Source: Alienimonas californiensis (GTDB taxonomy: Bacteria > Planctomycetota > Planctomycetia > Planctomycetales > Planctomycetaceae). From it: DNA of 64,000 nucleotides. Every line of letters starts with the position of its first letter. Within the stretch, counting starts at the first letter, position 1. The stretch covers positions 3,304,823 through 3,368,822 of the forward strand of contig NZ_CP036265.1 of NCBI RefSeq assembly GCF_007743815.1. The letters run 5' to 3'. The notes beneath the pieces are model-generated. The model saw nothing but the letters and a program-made list of their open reading frames with translations. It was not told the origin of the DNA and searched no databases. Of this stretch, positions 8,808 through 17,849 are shown piece by piece. Position numbers and translations under genes: made by a program.

Positions 8808-8819
8808 AAGCTTCCCCTT

Positions 8820-10811
8820 CTACATCCGTTCGAGCACGCGGATGCCTAAGAGGCCGAGTCCCGCGGCGACGACGCGGGCGGTCGTGTCCGCGAGAATTAA
8901 GCGGCTGGTTTTCAGTTCTTCCGACTCCGCCTTGAGCACCGGGCACGCCTCGAAGAACGCGCTGAACGCTTTGGCGGTCTCGAAGAGGTAGTCCGTCAGT
9001 ACGTTGGGCCGATGGTCGCGGGACGCCTCCCGGACCGCCTCGGCGAAGCGGTTGAGTTGCAGGGCCATCGCCCGCTCCGCGGGGTCGGTGAGCAGAATCT
9101 CACCGTTGCCGGACGTCCACTCGGCCCGCAGGGCGTTGCGGTCGACGCTGCCCCGGCGGAAAATGCCGCAGACGCGCGCGTGGGCGTACTGCATGTAGGT
9201 CGCCGTGTTGCCGGTCGTGGACAGCATTTTATCCCAGCTGAACACGTAGTCGCTTTCGCGGTTGTGGGCGAGGTCGGCGTATTTAATGCCGCCCATGCCG
9301 ACGGCCTCCGCGACGGCCCGGCGTTCGGCGGCGTCCAGTTCCGGGCCGTCCGGCTTGGCGTCGTCGTTCTCCGAGACGATCGCCAGCGCCCGCTCGACGG
9401 CTTCGTCCAGCAGCGATTCCAAGCCGATCGTGTCCCCGCTGCGGGTTTTGAAGGGCTTGCGATCCTCCCCCATCACAGTGCCGAAGGAGACGTGCCGGAA
9501 GTCCGTATCGGTGAACCCCCACCGGCGGGCGGTGGCGGCGACGTTGGCGAAGTGATCCCCCTGCCGACTGTCCACGACGTAGAGCATCACGTCCGCCCCC
9601 AACTCATCGACGTGGTGCTTCACCGTGGCGAGGTCGGTCGTGCCGTACAAGAAGGCTCCGTCGCCTTTGCGGATTACGAACGGCCCCGGGACCGGCTTGC
9701 CGGCAGGGTCGACGTTATTCCGCACCACGACGGCGCCGTCGGATTCCTCCGCGATCCCCCGCGTCAGGAGTTCGTCCACCACGTCGGCGAGCATCGGCTG
9801 ATAAAAGCTCTCGCCGTAAACGGCGTCGTGCTGCACGCCCAGCCGGTCGTAAATCACCTGGAGCGCCGCGAGGCAGGGGGGCAAAAACTCCTCCCACAGC
9901 CGGCGGTTCTCCGCGTCGCCGGCGTGTAGTTTGGCCGTCTCCTTGCGGGCGGCGGCGGCGATCTCCGGGTGGGCGTCCGCGAGTTTTTTGAGCGTCGGAT
10001 CGCTGTCGATCGCCGCAATCTTCTTTTCTGCCGCCTCGATCGCTTCGAAGGCAGTCTTCGCCTCCGCCTCCAGCTTGGCCCGCTGCTTCTTCGCCGCTTT
10101 GTCAGCCGGCGGGGGGGCGTCCGCGACCGCCTGCCGGGACTTCTCGACCGCGGCCTCCAGCTTGGGCAGCTTCTTCTTCGCCGCGTGATAATCGCTGAGC
10201 GTATTGACCGTCCGATACAACCGGGCCAACTCCGTCACCGGGTCGGCCTGATAAGCCGCCTCGTTGCGGAAGTTCTTATAGCCGTACAGGATCATCCCGA
10301 ATTGGGTGCCCCAGTCGCCGAGGTGATTGTCCCCGATGACGTGGTGCCCCTGGAACTTCAGAATGCGGACGACGGCGTCGCCGATGACGGTCGTCCGCAG
10401 GTGGCCGACGTGCATCGGCTTGGCGACGTTCGGGCTGGAGAAGTCGACAGTGATCGTCTGGGGGGCCTCCGCAACCGGCACGCCCAGCCGTTCGTCCGCC
10501 GCCAGCTTGGCCGTTTCCGCGGCGAGCACGTCGTCCCGCACCCGCAGGTTGATGAACCCCGGGCCGGCGACCTCCGGCGGGTCGAACAGATCCGTCAGCT
10601 CCGCGGCGGCGACGATCTCCGCGGCCAACTCCCGCGGCGGCCGCTGCGCCCGCTTGGCGAGCGGCATCGCGAAGTTCGCCTGAAAATCCCCGAACTGCGG
10701 GTCCTTCGCCGGGCGGATCAGGTCGAGAAACTCCGCAGCGGTCGTCCCCTCCGCCAGATACGGGGCGAGGGCGGGGGCGAAGCGGGTCCGGGCAGCGTCG
10801 AGAAAGTCCAT
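8820..10811 (-). CDS. argS: Arginyl-tRNA synthetase with a helical insertion
   Basis: The product is 663 residues, a class I synthetase that charges tRNA-Arg. The order is N-terminal Add-1 domain (1-110), the HIGH-type motif HVGH at 134-137 within FSSPNVAKPMHVGHLRTT, a Rossmann core, a KMSK-equivalent RKPFKTRSGD, and the C-terminal DALR anticodon-binding domain from about 530. It is roughly 80-100 residues longer than common bacterial ArgRS. The extra length is largely a Lys/Ala/Glu-rich helical stretch at about 208-272, inserted in the catalytic core after YRTVNTLSDYH. It lies 75 nt downstream of rsfS on the same strand, so co-transcription is likely. Confidence 0.94.
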   Translation of the reverse strand: MDFLDAARTRFAPALAPYLAEGTTAAEFLDLIRPAKDPQFGDFQANFAMPLAKRAQRPPRELAAEIVAAAELTDLFDPPEVAGPGFINLRVRDDVLAAETAKLAADERLGVPVAEAPQTITVDFSSPNVAKPMHVGHLRTTVIGDAVVRILKFQGHHVIGDNHLGDWGTQFGMILYGYKNFRNEAAYQADPVTELARLYRTVNTLSDYHAAKKKLPKLEAAVEKSRQAVADAPPPADKAAKKQRAKLEAEAKTAFEAIEAAEKKIAAIDSDPTLKKLADAHPEIAAAARKETAKLHAGDAENRRLWEEFLPPCLAALQVIYDRLGVQHDAVYGESFYQPMLADVVDELLTRGIAEESDGAVVVRNNVDPAGKPVPGPFVIRKGDGAFLYGTTDLATVKHHVDELGADVMLYVVDSRQGDHFANVAATARRWGFTDTDFRHVSFGTVMGEDRKPFKTRSGDTIGLESLLDEAVERALAIVSENDDAKPDGPELDAAERRAVAEAVGMGGIKYADLAHNRESDYVFSWDKMLSTTGNTATYMQYAHARVCGIFRRGSVDRNALRAEWTSGNGEILLTDPAERAMALQLNRFAEAVREASRDHRPNVLTDYLFETAKAFSAFFEACPVLKAESEELKTSRLILADTTARVVAAGLGLLGIRVLERM

Positions 10812-10886
10812 GCCGGCAATCTAGCAAACGAGTGCCGGTTCGCCCCCGTTCCGCGGCCGGCCGGGGCGGAACCCCGGCCGTGCCGA

Positions 10887-11420
10887 CTATTCCTCTTCGG
10901 CGAACGACGGGGCGTCGTCGTCATCGGCGGGTTCCTCCGCCGGCAGCCCGAGCGAGGCCCGCCAATCGACCTGCTCCGCGTCGCCCCAGAGCCCTTCCAG
11001 GTCGTACAAATCGCGGGCGTCGTCGGTGAGGACGTGCAGCACCACGTCGCCGTAGTCCCTCAAGATCCACAGGCCGCTCTCGTCCCCCTCGCCGCCGAGT
11101 TTCGGGGCGCCGGCCCGCTTCATCACGAGGTCCGCCTCCTCCGCCAGGGCGACCATCTGCCGCTTACTGGAGCCGGTCGTGAGGACGAAATAGTCGAACA
11201 CCGGCGTGACCTCGGTGAGGTCCAGCACCTTCGTGTCCCGTCCGCGAAACTTCACGCAGAGTTCCGCCAGCGTGAGGGCCGTCGGGCGGCCGCGCTCGCG
11301 GCGGGGGCCGGCGTCCGGGGCCGGTTCGCGGGGCTGCGGTTCGGCGGAGGAGACGGACTCCTTGGTCGCAGCCTCTTTGCGGGCCTCGGAATCGGTGTGC
11401 GGCGGGAGCGTTTGCGGCAT
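10887..11420 (-). CDS. rsfS: Ribosome silencing factor RsfS (Iojap/YbeB family)
   Basis: The product is 177 residues. The core KVLDLTEVTPVFDYFVLTTG followed by SSKRQMVALAEE, then WILRDYGDVVLHVLTDDAR and FYDLEGLWGDA-like YDLEGLWGDAEQVDW, is the RsfS signature. The protein binds uL14 on the 50S subunit and blocks subunit joining under starvation. A 45-residue disordered N-terminal extension and an acidic tail are present, both outside the conserved domain. It lies immediately upstream of argS. Confidence 0.92.
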   Translation of the reverse strand: MPQTLPPHTDSEARKEAATKESVSSAEPQPREPAPDAGPRRERGRPTALTLAELCVKFRGRDTKVLDLTEVTPVFDYFVLTTGSSKRQMVALAEEADLVMKRAGAPKLGGEGDESGLWILRDYGDVVLHVLTDDARDLYDLEGLWGDAEQVDWRASLGLPAEEPADDDDAPSFAEEE

Positions 11421-11560
11421 CGGCAGGGCGTGCGGGGTGTCAGTTCAACGGGTGACGATTCATTATCGCCCCCCGGGCGCCCTTCCGCCACCGGCGAAGA
11501 CACCCGCCGCCCCCTCCAAGTTCGCCCGTCGGGCGGATGGGCGCCCCGCGGACGCCGCAT

Positions 11561-12997
11561 TTAGCCGCGGATGATGTTGTTGCGGCGTTCGTACTCAAAC
11601 TCGTCGATCGCCGCCTCGCGGGCGGAGGGGTCGGAGTTTTGCCACAGGTCGTACAGCGGGGCGTCCTCCGGCAGTTCGGCGACGCCGGTGGTGAATTGCA
11701 GGGCGTCGCGGAGGTAGACGAGGTCCGTCATCCGCTCCGACAGGCCCAGCGTGTCCTCCGTGCCCAGCGGGCTTTCACGGAGAACCTGATCCCACAGTTC
11801 GAGGCCTTCCCAGAGCTTCTCCGCGGCGATCTTCTGGGCGCCGGGTTCGTCGCTGACCAGCGCCAGCTTGCCCTCATAGACCAGCCGGCGGGCCTTGACC
11901 GTTTCCGGCCGGGCTTCCAGCGTCGCCTTCTGCTTCCAGAAGTCGTAGTTCAGGGAGTTCCGCTTGCGGCCGATCTCCGCCTGAATTTCCTCGGGCGTGA
12001 TGCGGCGTTCGATGCCGTACTCCGCGAGGCGGGCGTTGACCTCCTCAGCCATCTGGCGGATGTCGTCCTCGTCCGCCTCGACGAACACCGTGGCGCCGAT
12101 GTAGCTCGGCAACCGCCGCTTGCCGAGGCCCTCGACCCAGTCGCGGCGGGCGTCAGTCCAGGCGGCGGGGGCGTCGGCGAACTCGCCGGCCTCCTCGATC
12201 GCCTCGGCGTATTGCCGCTGGGCCTCGGCCGGCTTGGAGACGAACAGCTCCTCGATCATCTGCGATTGCCGGGGGAACTTCGGGTTGTCGTTCGCCTCGA
12301 CGCTGTACTGATACCAGGCCCGGCTGGCGAGGTGGTGGTGCGGGAAGCTGCGGGTCTCCGCGGGGTCGCGGTTCAGCTCCGGGTCGGTCTGACCGCCGAA
12401 AGCGGCGACGTCCGGGTCTTCGTTCCAGTAGCGGCGGTAGTAGTTCTTCTCGTCGGCGTTGCCGATCTTCTGGCCGAGAATCTGTCCGACTTTGAATCGC
12501 AGGTCCGGGCTCTGGCTGTTCCGGTCGACGCCGTCCATGACGAACTTCGTGCCCTCCTTCACCCAGTACCAGCGGTCCGGCACGCCGTCCCACTCCGCGG
12601 CGACGTTGTAGGCGAGGTTCCAGCCCTGGAAGTCCCAGACCTTTTCGTAATGCGGTTGGAGCAGGGTGATGCTGTCCACGTCGCTGCGGAGGCGGGCCCA
12701 GTCCTTCTTCTCCTTAGCGTCCATCGCGTCCTGCCAGAGGACGTTGGTGGCGACGCCCCGCAGGCCGAACAGCACGAGGTTCATCGTGCTGCTGGACGGG
12801 TCCACGTTGCCGAGGCTGGCTTCGCCGAGGGTGAAGGCGTCCCGCTTTTGGGACAGCTTGCCGCCGACGTCGTCCCCCTCCGCCCGGTCGGCGCTGGCGA
12901 CGGACGCCGGGCGCCCGAGCCAGATGATCGGGATGGACAACAGCAGCAGGGCGACCGCGTAGGCGATCTTCCGCTGCCGGGGGGTGAACTCGTTCAT
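11561..12997 (-). CDS. Conserved hypothetical protein with one N-terminal membrane anchor, ABC-exporter partner
   Basis: The product is 478 residues. One transmembrane segment (KIAYAVALLLLSIPIIWLG, about residues 9-27) is followed by a long soluble, charged, mostly helical domain on one side of the membrane. Aromatic-rich stretches such as WDFQGWNLAYNVAAEWDG and DRWYWVKEGTKFVMDGVDR suggest a folded repeat-like helical domain. No catalytic motif was recognised. It follows an ABC-2 permease gene (13104-14837) and an ATPase gene (14946-16076) on the same strand, which suggests a shared exporter complex; I infer the association from gene order. No family name can be given with confidence. Confidence 0.7.
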   Translation of the reverse strand: MNEFTPRQRKIAYAVALLLLSIPIIWLGRPASVASADRAEGDDVGGKLSQKRDAFTLGEASLGNVDPSSSTMNLVLFGLRGVATNVLWQDAMDAKEKKDWARLRSDVDSITLLQPHYEKVWDFQGWNLAYNVAAEWDGVPDRWYWVKEGTKFVMDGVDRNSQSPDLRFKVGQILGQKIGNADEKNYYRRYWNEDPDVAAFGGQTDPELNRDPAETRSFPHHHLASRAWYQYSVEANDNPKFPRQSQMIEELFVSKPAEAQRQYAEAIEEAGEFADAPAAWTDARRDWVEGLGKRRLPSYIGATVFVEADEDDIRQMAEEVNARLAEYGIERRITPEEIQAEIGRKRNSLNYDFWKQKATLEARPETVKARRLVYEGKLALVSDEPGAQKIAAEKLWEGLELWDQVLRESPLGTEDTLGLSERMTDLVYLRDALQFTTGVAELPEDAPLYDLWQNSDPSAREAAIDEFEYERRNNIIRG

Positions 12998-13103
12998 CGA
13001 GGGGCGAAAGGGAGGAGTCGGGGGTCGTCGGTACTACGACGGGCGGCGGCGATGCGTGGGACGACCGGGCGCAGAACGGCCGGTCGGGCGGGGAGGGCGG
13101 CGA

Positions 13104-14837
13104 TCACTTCGCCTCCAACTCCCGCGACCGCAGGCTGAGGGTGCCCACGATGTAGCAGGGGATCAGGAAGCCGAGCGTCACCAGCGCCGCCCAGCCGAGG
13201 TCCCCGGCGGGGATCGCGAAACCCTCCGCGGTGCGGGCGGCGGTGTCGAAGGCGCTGAAGTCCGGGATGACGTGCGACAGGGCCCACATCAGAAACAGGA
13301 TGCCCTGGTCCAGCGTCTGGATAATCGTCGTGCCGACCCCCTCCTCCATCTGCTTGACCGTGTTCATGTGGGTGAGGATGCGGTACGCGGCCTCGATCGG
13401 CCCGCCCTGATCGCTGCCGGCGAGGTTGTCCGGCTGGAACACCCCGACGACCAGTTCGTTCATCAGCGAGTGGGCCCGCTGCCCGACGATCAGCAGGGTG
13501 AACACCAGCAGCGTGGCGACCGGGCCCTTCACGAAGGTGCCGGCCGTCACCCCCAGGGCGACGAGCAGGATCATTTTGAGCCACAGGGCGACGATGCTGC
13601 CGAGGTAGCTCAGTTCGAACGGCCCGTCGGGCGGGCGGATGAACAGGTCGGCCTGGCCCATGCCGAGGAGCTGTTGCGGGTCCAGCGACCGCACCTCGAC
13701 CGTCAGGCGGCCCTCGTCGGTGACGAAATCGCGGAGCAGGTCGTAGTTCGCCAGTTCGCCGGTCTCCGGATCGCGGGAGGCGAACTTCACCGGCAGGTTG
13801 TGGACGTTGCCGTCGAACTCCTGCAGCTCGATCAGCTTCGGATCGGGCGCCCGCAGGCCGGTCTCCGGGTTCACGTAGGTGAACTGGATCAGCAGGCCCC
13901 GGTTCATGTTGCCTTTGATCGTGCGAAAGCCCTCGAAGTCGCTCTCGAACTGGAGCACCTGGCCCTCGGTGCGTTCGCCGGTGGCGGCGTCCTCGAGGGT
14001 GACGTCGCGGAAGACGTCCTCGGTGACGCCGTCGAAGGTGTAGGCGGCGTACATGCGGGAGGCGCCGTCCACGTAGCCGCGGTACTCCCAGATGTTGCCG
14101 ACGTTCAGACCCTTATCCGTCGGCCGGCCCTCGCGGTCCCAGAACTGCAGGCCGCGCTGCTTGAGGTACGTCTGGCCGGTCTCCGGGTCGACGACGTACT
14201 CGTCTTCCATGGCGAACACCGGACGGCGGGCGACGAGCGCCTCCTCCACGTCCGCCCCGTCGGCCTGCCGGGCGATCCAGATGTAACCCACCAGCCCCAT
14301 CGCCGCGAGGATCACCGTGCCGATCAGCGAGTACCCCAGCATCCGCCCCAGCACGACCTCGCTCCGCCGCGCCGGTTTCGTGACCACGGTGTGCAGGCTG
14401 CGGCGACGGATGTCCTCCGGAATGCCCCAGCAGGAGAGCAGCAGCATGACCAACAGCGTGAGCCAGCCGATGACCGTCAGCACGAAGCTCACGTAGACCT
14501 TCACCTGGTCCGCGGGGCGGTTGCCGGAGTTCGACAGGAACCAACCTGCGAACATAAACAGCACCCCGAACAGGGCGAACACGTACAGGGCCCGGCGTCG
14601 CAGGGCCTCGCGCCAGGTCAGTTGGGCGATCGCCCAGACGTGCCCGCCGGAGACCTTCACCAGGTCCGCCGCCCCGGCGGCGAGGCTGCGGAAGAAGCCC
14701 TTCGCCCCGCTGGCGCCGCCGGCGATGATCGCGGCGAGCAGCGCGATCGCCAACACGATCAGCGTCAGCGATCCGAATACCTGGACCCAGGTGAGGACCG
14801 AGCCGGTCGGATCGAAGAGGCGGGGGGTCAGATCCAT
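13104..14837 (-). CDS. ABC-2 type transporter permease
   Basis: The product is 577 residues. Hydrophobic helices lie at about 13-40, 85-105, 115-140 and 175-195. A large extracytoplasmic loop of about 200 residues follows (roughly 200-405), and then three or more helices to the C-terminus (410-440, 500-525, 545-570). The segment SLHTVVTKPARRSEVVLGRMLGY is the cytoplasmic coupling region of ABC-2 permeases. The ATP-binding partner lies directly upstream (14946-16076), separated by a 108-nt spacer with a 21-bp tandem repeat. The substrate is unknown; the big loop carries no recognised domain. Confidence 0.82.
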   Translation of the reverse strand: MDLTPRLFDPTGSVLTWVQVFGSLTLIVLAIALLAAIIAGGASGAKGFFRSLAAGAADLVKVSGGHVWAIAQLTWREALRRRALYVFALFGVLFMFAGWFLSNSGNRPADQVKVYVSFVLTVIGWLTLLVMLLLSCWGIPEDIRRRSLHTVVTKPARRSEVVLGRMLGYSLIGTVILAAMGLVGYIWIARQADGADVEEALVARRPVFAMEDEYVVDPETGQTYLKQRGLQFWDREGRPTDKGLNVGNIWEYRGYVDGASRMYAAYTFDGVTEDVFRDVTLEDAATGERTEGQVLQFESDFEGFRTIKGNMNRGLLIQFTYVNPETGLRAPDPKLIELQEFDGNVHNLPVKFASRDPETGELANYDLLRDFVTDEGRLTVEVRSLDPQQLLGMGQADLFIRPPDGPFELSYLGSIVALWLKMILLVALGVTAGTFVKGPVATLLVFTLLIVGQRAHSLMNELVVGVFQPDNLAGSDQGGPIEAAYRILTHMNTVKQMEEGVGTTIIQTLDQGILFLMWALSHVIPDFSAFDTAARTAEGFAIPAGDLGWAALVTLGFLIPCYIVGTLSLRSRELEAK

Positions 14838-14891
14838 GCGGGGGACGCGAACGTCAGGGGGGAGTGCGGGCGTGCGGGGCGGGCGGCGTCA

Positions 14892-14943
14892 GGCCGGTCG
14901 GTCCGGGGGTCTGGCCGGTCGGCCTGGGGGGCCGGCCGGTCGG
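14892..14943. repeat. Three 21-nt phased GGCCGGTCGG repeats
   Basis: GGCCGGTCGG occurs exactly at 14892, 14913 and 14934, a period of 21 nt or two helical turns. It lies in the spacer between the ABC ATPase stop and the permease start. Same-face spacing of identical decamers fits a protein-binding array or an mRNA-level element, but no function is shown. Confidence 0.6.
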
Positions 14944-14945
14944 GG

Positions 14946-16076
14946 TCAGACCTTGTCGGCGGACTCCGGCGGGATACCGGCCGACGTGGTCCCGGGCAGA
15001 TCGTCGTCGGCCGGGGGCACCTCGCCCGGCAGGTCCTGGGCGCTGAAGGTGCGGCCCGGGCGGGCCTCCGCCTCGGAAACAGTTCGCAGGAACAAGTCTT
15101 CCAGCGTCTTCTTCGGCTGGGTCACGCCCGCGATGACGTGGTGCTTCGCCAGCACGGCCTGCACCTCGGCGAGGGCTTCGGGCGACAGTTCCGGCGTGAC
15201 GATTTGCGTCTCCCCGCGGCTGCGGAGCAGTTCGTCCACGGTGCCCAGCAGCTTCAGTTCGCCGCCGGAGAGAATCGCGATCCGGTCGCAGACGTCCTCG
15301 ATCTCCGCCAGCAGGTGGGAGCACATCACGACGGTCTTGCCCTGGGCCTTCAGGCCGAGGATCAGGTCCTTCACGTCGGCCCGCCCGTTGGGGTCCAGGC
15401 CGGAGGTCGGTTCGTCGAGGAACACGATCTCCGGGTCGTTGATCAACGCCTGGGCCAGCCCGATGCGGCGGGTCATGCCCTTGGAGTACTCCTTGAGCTG
15501 CCGTTTGCGGGCGTGCTCGATCTTGACCAGCTTGAGTAACTCGTCCGTCTTGGCCCGCCGCTGGGCCTTGGTCATCTTGAACAGGCGGCCGTAGAAGTCG
15601 AGCGTCTCCTCCGCGTTCAGGAAGCGATAGAGGTAGCTCTCTTCCGGGAGGTAGCCGATCTTTTCGTTCTTGGAGACGTCCGTGGCCGACTTGCCGAGGA
15701 TGCGAATCGAGCCCTCCGTCGGGAACAGCAGCCCAAGCAGCATTTTGAGGGTCGTCGTCTTGCCGGAGCCGTTGGGCCCCAGCAGGCCGAACACCTCGCC
15801 CCGCTTCACGTCCAGGCTGAGGGCGTTGAGGGCCCGCACCTTTTTGCGGCCCCAGAAGTCGCGGTAGACCTTCGAGAGGTTCCGCACCTCGATGACGGTC
15901 TCGCCGAGGGGGTGGCCCGGGCCGAGGGCGGCCTCGTCGACGGCCGTCGGCGGGGCGGGGGCGGCGGGCGGGGCGGTCAGGGTGTCGGCCACGGGGGGAG
16001 ACGGCTCGGGGTCGGCGGAGCGGGCGGCGCTGACGCTACGCGTCCGCGGCGCGGGGCGTTGGGCGCGGGCGGACAA
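14946..16076 (-). CDS. ABC transporter ATP-binding protein of the ABC-2 exporter
   Basis: The product is 376 residues. After a 58-residue Pro/Ala-rich leader comes a complete nucleotide-binding domain. Walker A is GPNGSGKT (100-107), the signature is variant YSKGM (197-201) in [16 protein letters not shown], Walker B is IVFLDEP (217-223), and the switch His is in [15 protein letters not shown]. The C-terminal 80 residues are an extra domain ([16 protein letters not shown]) typical of ABC-2/DrrA-like exporters. It is the first gene of the exporter run toward 11.5 kb. The disordered leader may be an annotation artefact, with the true start nearer residue 58. Confidence 0.9.
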   Translation of the reverse strand: MSARAQRPAPRTRSVSAARSADPEPSPPVADTLTAPPAAPAPPTAVDEAALGPGHPLGETVIEVRNLSKVYRDFWGRKKVRALNALSLDVKRGEVFGLLGPNGSGKTTTLKMLLGLLFPTEGSIRILGKSATDVSKNEKIGYLPEESYLYRFLNAEETLDFYGRLFKMTKAQRRAKTDELLKLVKIEHARKRQLKEYSKGMTRRIGLAQALINDPEIVFLDEPTSGLDPNGRADVKDLILGLKAQGKTVVMCSHLLAEIEDVCDRIAILSGGELKLLGTVDELLRSRGETQIVTPELSPEALAEVQAVLAKHHVIAGVTQPKKTLEDLFLRTVSEAEARPGRTFSAQDLPGEVPPADDDLPGTTSAGIPPESADKV

Positions 16077-16194
16077 AATCTTCAGCGGCGCGGATCGTAC
16101 GGTCCGGCTGTGCCGACCGCGATGGAACCGCGACCGTCAGGCCGCCGGCGCCCTCCCGGTCGAGGCATCGCCGGCCGCATCAACGACGCAGCGC

Positions 16195-17094
16195 TCAGAA
16201 CCGCGCCTCGCGGTGCGACAGGTACTCCAGCAGGGCCTTGTCGAACTGCAGCCCCGTGTGCAGCGGCACGAAGTCCGCCCCCATCTTGCGGCACTCGGTC
16301 TGGAGGTCTTCACGAAACTCTCGCACGGCGTCGGCGTATTCGCCCCGCATGCCGGCGGCGTCGAGAATGAGATTTTCGCCGGTCTCCGGGTCCGTCAGGT
16401 CGACGGTGCCGGTGAAGGGGAACTCCACTTCCGCCGCGTCCAGTACATGGAACACGATGACGTCGTGCCCCGCGTGTCGCAGGCGCCGCAGGCCTTCTAG
16501 CGTGGAGTCGCGGTCGGTCAGCAGGTCGCTGAACAGCATCATCAGACCGCGGTGCTTGGCCATCGCGGAGACCTTCTTCAACGCCCCGCCGACGTCGGTT
16601 CCGCCGCTGGGTTTCGCCGCCGCGAGCACCGCGAGCATGTCGCCAAGCTGCTTGCGTTTGCTGCGGGCCGGCAGGCTGGCCCGCAGTTCGTCGCCGAACG
16701 TCACCAGCCCCACGGGGTCCTGCTGATGAACCATCAGGTAGCCCATCGCCGCCGCCAGACAGATGCAGTAATCCAGCTTGGTGAGCTTTTGGCTGTGCGT
16801 GTAGCCCATGGACTCCGACAGGTCCATCAGCAGCCAGCCGGTGATGTTCGTCTCGGCCTGATACTTTTTGACGTACAGCCGGTCGGTCTTGGCGAAGGCC
16901 ATCCAGTCGATGTCCTTCGGATCGTCTCCCTGGGCGTAACGGCGATGCTCCGAGAACTCGACGGAGAACCCATGAAACGGACTGGCGTGCAGCCCGGCCA
17001 TGAACCCCTCGACGATAAACCGCGCCCGCAGATCCAGCCGGCTGACGGTCTGAATGACCTCCGGCTTAAGGTAACGCTCGGTGGGAGTGGGCAT
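16195..17094 (-). CDS. DUF58 / vWA-like protein
   Basis: The product is 299 residues. The DUF58 hallmark GDDPKDIDWMAFAKTDRLYV (57-76) is followed by a von Willebrand A fold with the metal site D91-x-S93-x-S95 in LLMDLSESMGY. Such proteins usually work with MoxR-type AAA ATPases as chaperone-like assembly factors, but no MoxR gene is adjacent here. The nearest partner is the ABC exporter ATPase 118 nt downstream. The first residues TERYLKPEVIQTVSRLDLRA are the usual planctomycete start, which supports the ATG at 17094. Confidence 0.87.
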   Translation of the reverse strand: MPTPTERYLKPEVIQTVSRLDLRARFIVEGFMAGLHASPFHGFSVEFSEHRRYAQGDDPKDIDWMAFAKTDRLYVKKYQAETNITGWLLMDLSESMGYTHSQKLTKLDYCICLAAAMGYLMVHQQDPVGLVTFGDELRASLPARSKRKQLGDMLAVLAAAKPSGGTDVGGALKKVSAMAKHRGLMMLFSDLLTDRDSTLEGLRRLRHAGHDVIVFHVLDAAEVEFPFTGTVDLTDPETGENLILDAAGMRGEYADAVREFREDLQTECRKMGADFVPLHTGLQFDKALLEYLSHREARF

Positions 17095-17117
17095 GGGTCG
17101 ATGATAGGGGAGAACCG

Positions 17118-17164
17118 CCCGCGAAACCGCCAGCGGTCAGCGTGGCCGCTTGCGGTTTCGCGGG
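17118..17164. repeat. REP palindrome on the 3' side of the RAYT gene
   Basis: The arms CCCGCGAAACCGCCAGCGG (17118-17136) and CCGCTTGCGGTTTCGCGGG (17146-17164) pair with a single mismatch. The stop codon of the RAYT transposase (17137-17139) lies in the loop, so the last residues of the transposase are encoded by the right arm. Confidence 0.82.
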
Positions 17165-17757
17165 TCGCGTCGGTGCGGGCTCAGCCCTGGCAGCCAGCCG
17201 TCGTACTCTGTCACCCAGATCCAGTTCTGGACGGGCCACCCGATCTTGACGGGGTTCTGTTCGACGTACCGGATCACCCGACGAACATCGGCCGGCGTTT
17301 CGAGGAAGACGACCCACCCCGGCCCGCCCCAGACCGGATGCTCCTCGTCGCGGTGGCCGCGTTCCCGGAGCAAGTCCCGGGAGGCGTTCTGCAGGTTCTC
17401 GATCATCGTCTCGCCGCGATCCCGGTGCTTACGGATCAGCACGTGCACGTGATCCGGCATCGCCGCGGCGGCGTAGCAGGTGTAGCCGCAGCGGCGGACC
17501 GCTTCGCCCATCGCCTCGGCGATGCAGCCGCATTGGCCAGGGGAGAACGTCAGCAGGTCGTATCGCAGCTTCTCGGCGGCTCGCTCGTAAAACGCTCGAA
17601 TCTCCCGCCCCGCCGGTTGGACCGTTCTCCGCCCTTGATGGAGCGGCCCCAATTCCCGGAGCGAACGGACGGAGATTGCTTTCGACATGCTCCCCCGCGG
17701 ATCGTTGGGAAGCCACCACCCGTACGCGGTCCAGATGAGGTGGTACGCGGCGACCAT
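17137..17757 (-). CDS. REP-associated tyrosine transposase (RAYT, Y1_Tnp family)
   Basis: The product is 206 residues. The HUH metal motif is H103-V-H105 in MPDHVHVLI. The catalytic tyrosine is Y164 in VIRYVEQNPVKIGW, and the N-terminus AYHLIWTAYGWWLPNDPRGS is typical of the subgroup. RAYTs are single-copy domesticated relatives of IS200/IS605 transposases, thought to spread REP palindromes. Here two copies of such a palindrome bracket the gene (17118-17164 and 17782-17830) and a half copy occurs at 6926. The motif residues are intact, so activity is plausible. It separates the DUF58 gene from glgC. Confidence 0.88.
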   Translation of the reverse strand: MVAAYHLIWTAYGWWLPNDPRGSMSKAISVRSLRELGPLHQGRRTVQPAGREIRAFYERAAEKLRYDLLTFSPGQCGCIAEAMGEAVRRCGYTCYAAAAMPDHVHVLIRKHRDRGETMIENLQNASRDLLRERGHRDEEHPVWGGPGWVVFLETPADVRRVIRYVEQNPVKIGWPVQNWIWVTEYDGWLPGLSPHRRDPRNRKRPR

Positions 17758-17781
17758 CGCTCGGTCCTCACGGGGAGAGTC

Positions 17782-17830
17782 ACCCGCGAAACCGCAAGCG
17801 GGACGGCCCTACGCTTGCGGTTTCGCGGGT
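17782..17830. repeat. REP palindrome on the 5' side of the RAYT gene
   Basis: The arms ACCCGCGAAACCGCAAGCG (17782-17800) and CGCTTGCGGTTTCGCGGGT (17812-17830) are perfect 19-bp inverted repeats with an 11-nt loop. They share the core CGAAACCGC(A/C)AGCG with the copy at 17118-17164. It ends just before the stop of glgC. Confidence 0.85.
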
Positions 17831-17849
17831 TCATAACAAGCGACCACGC

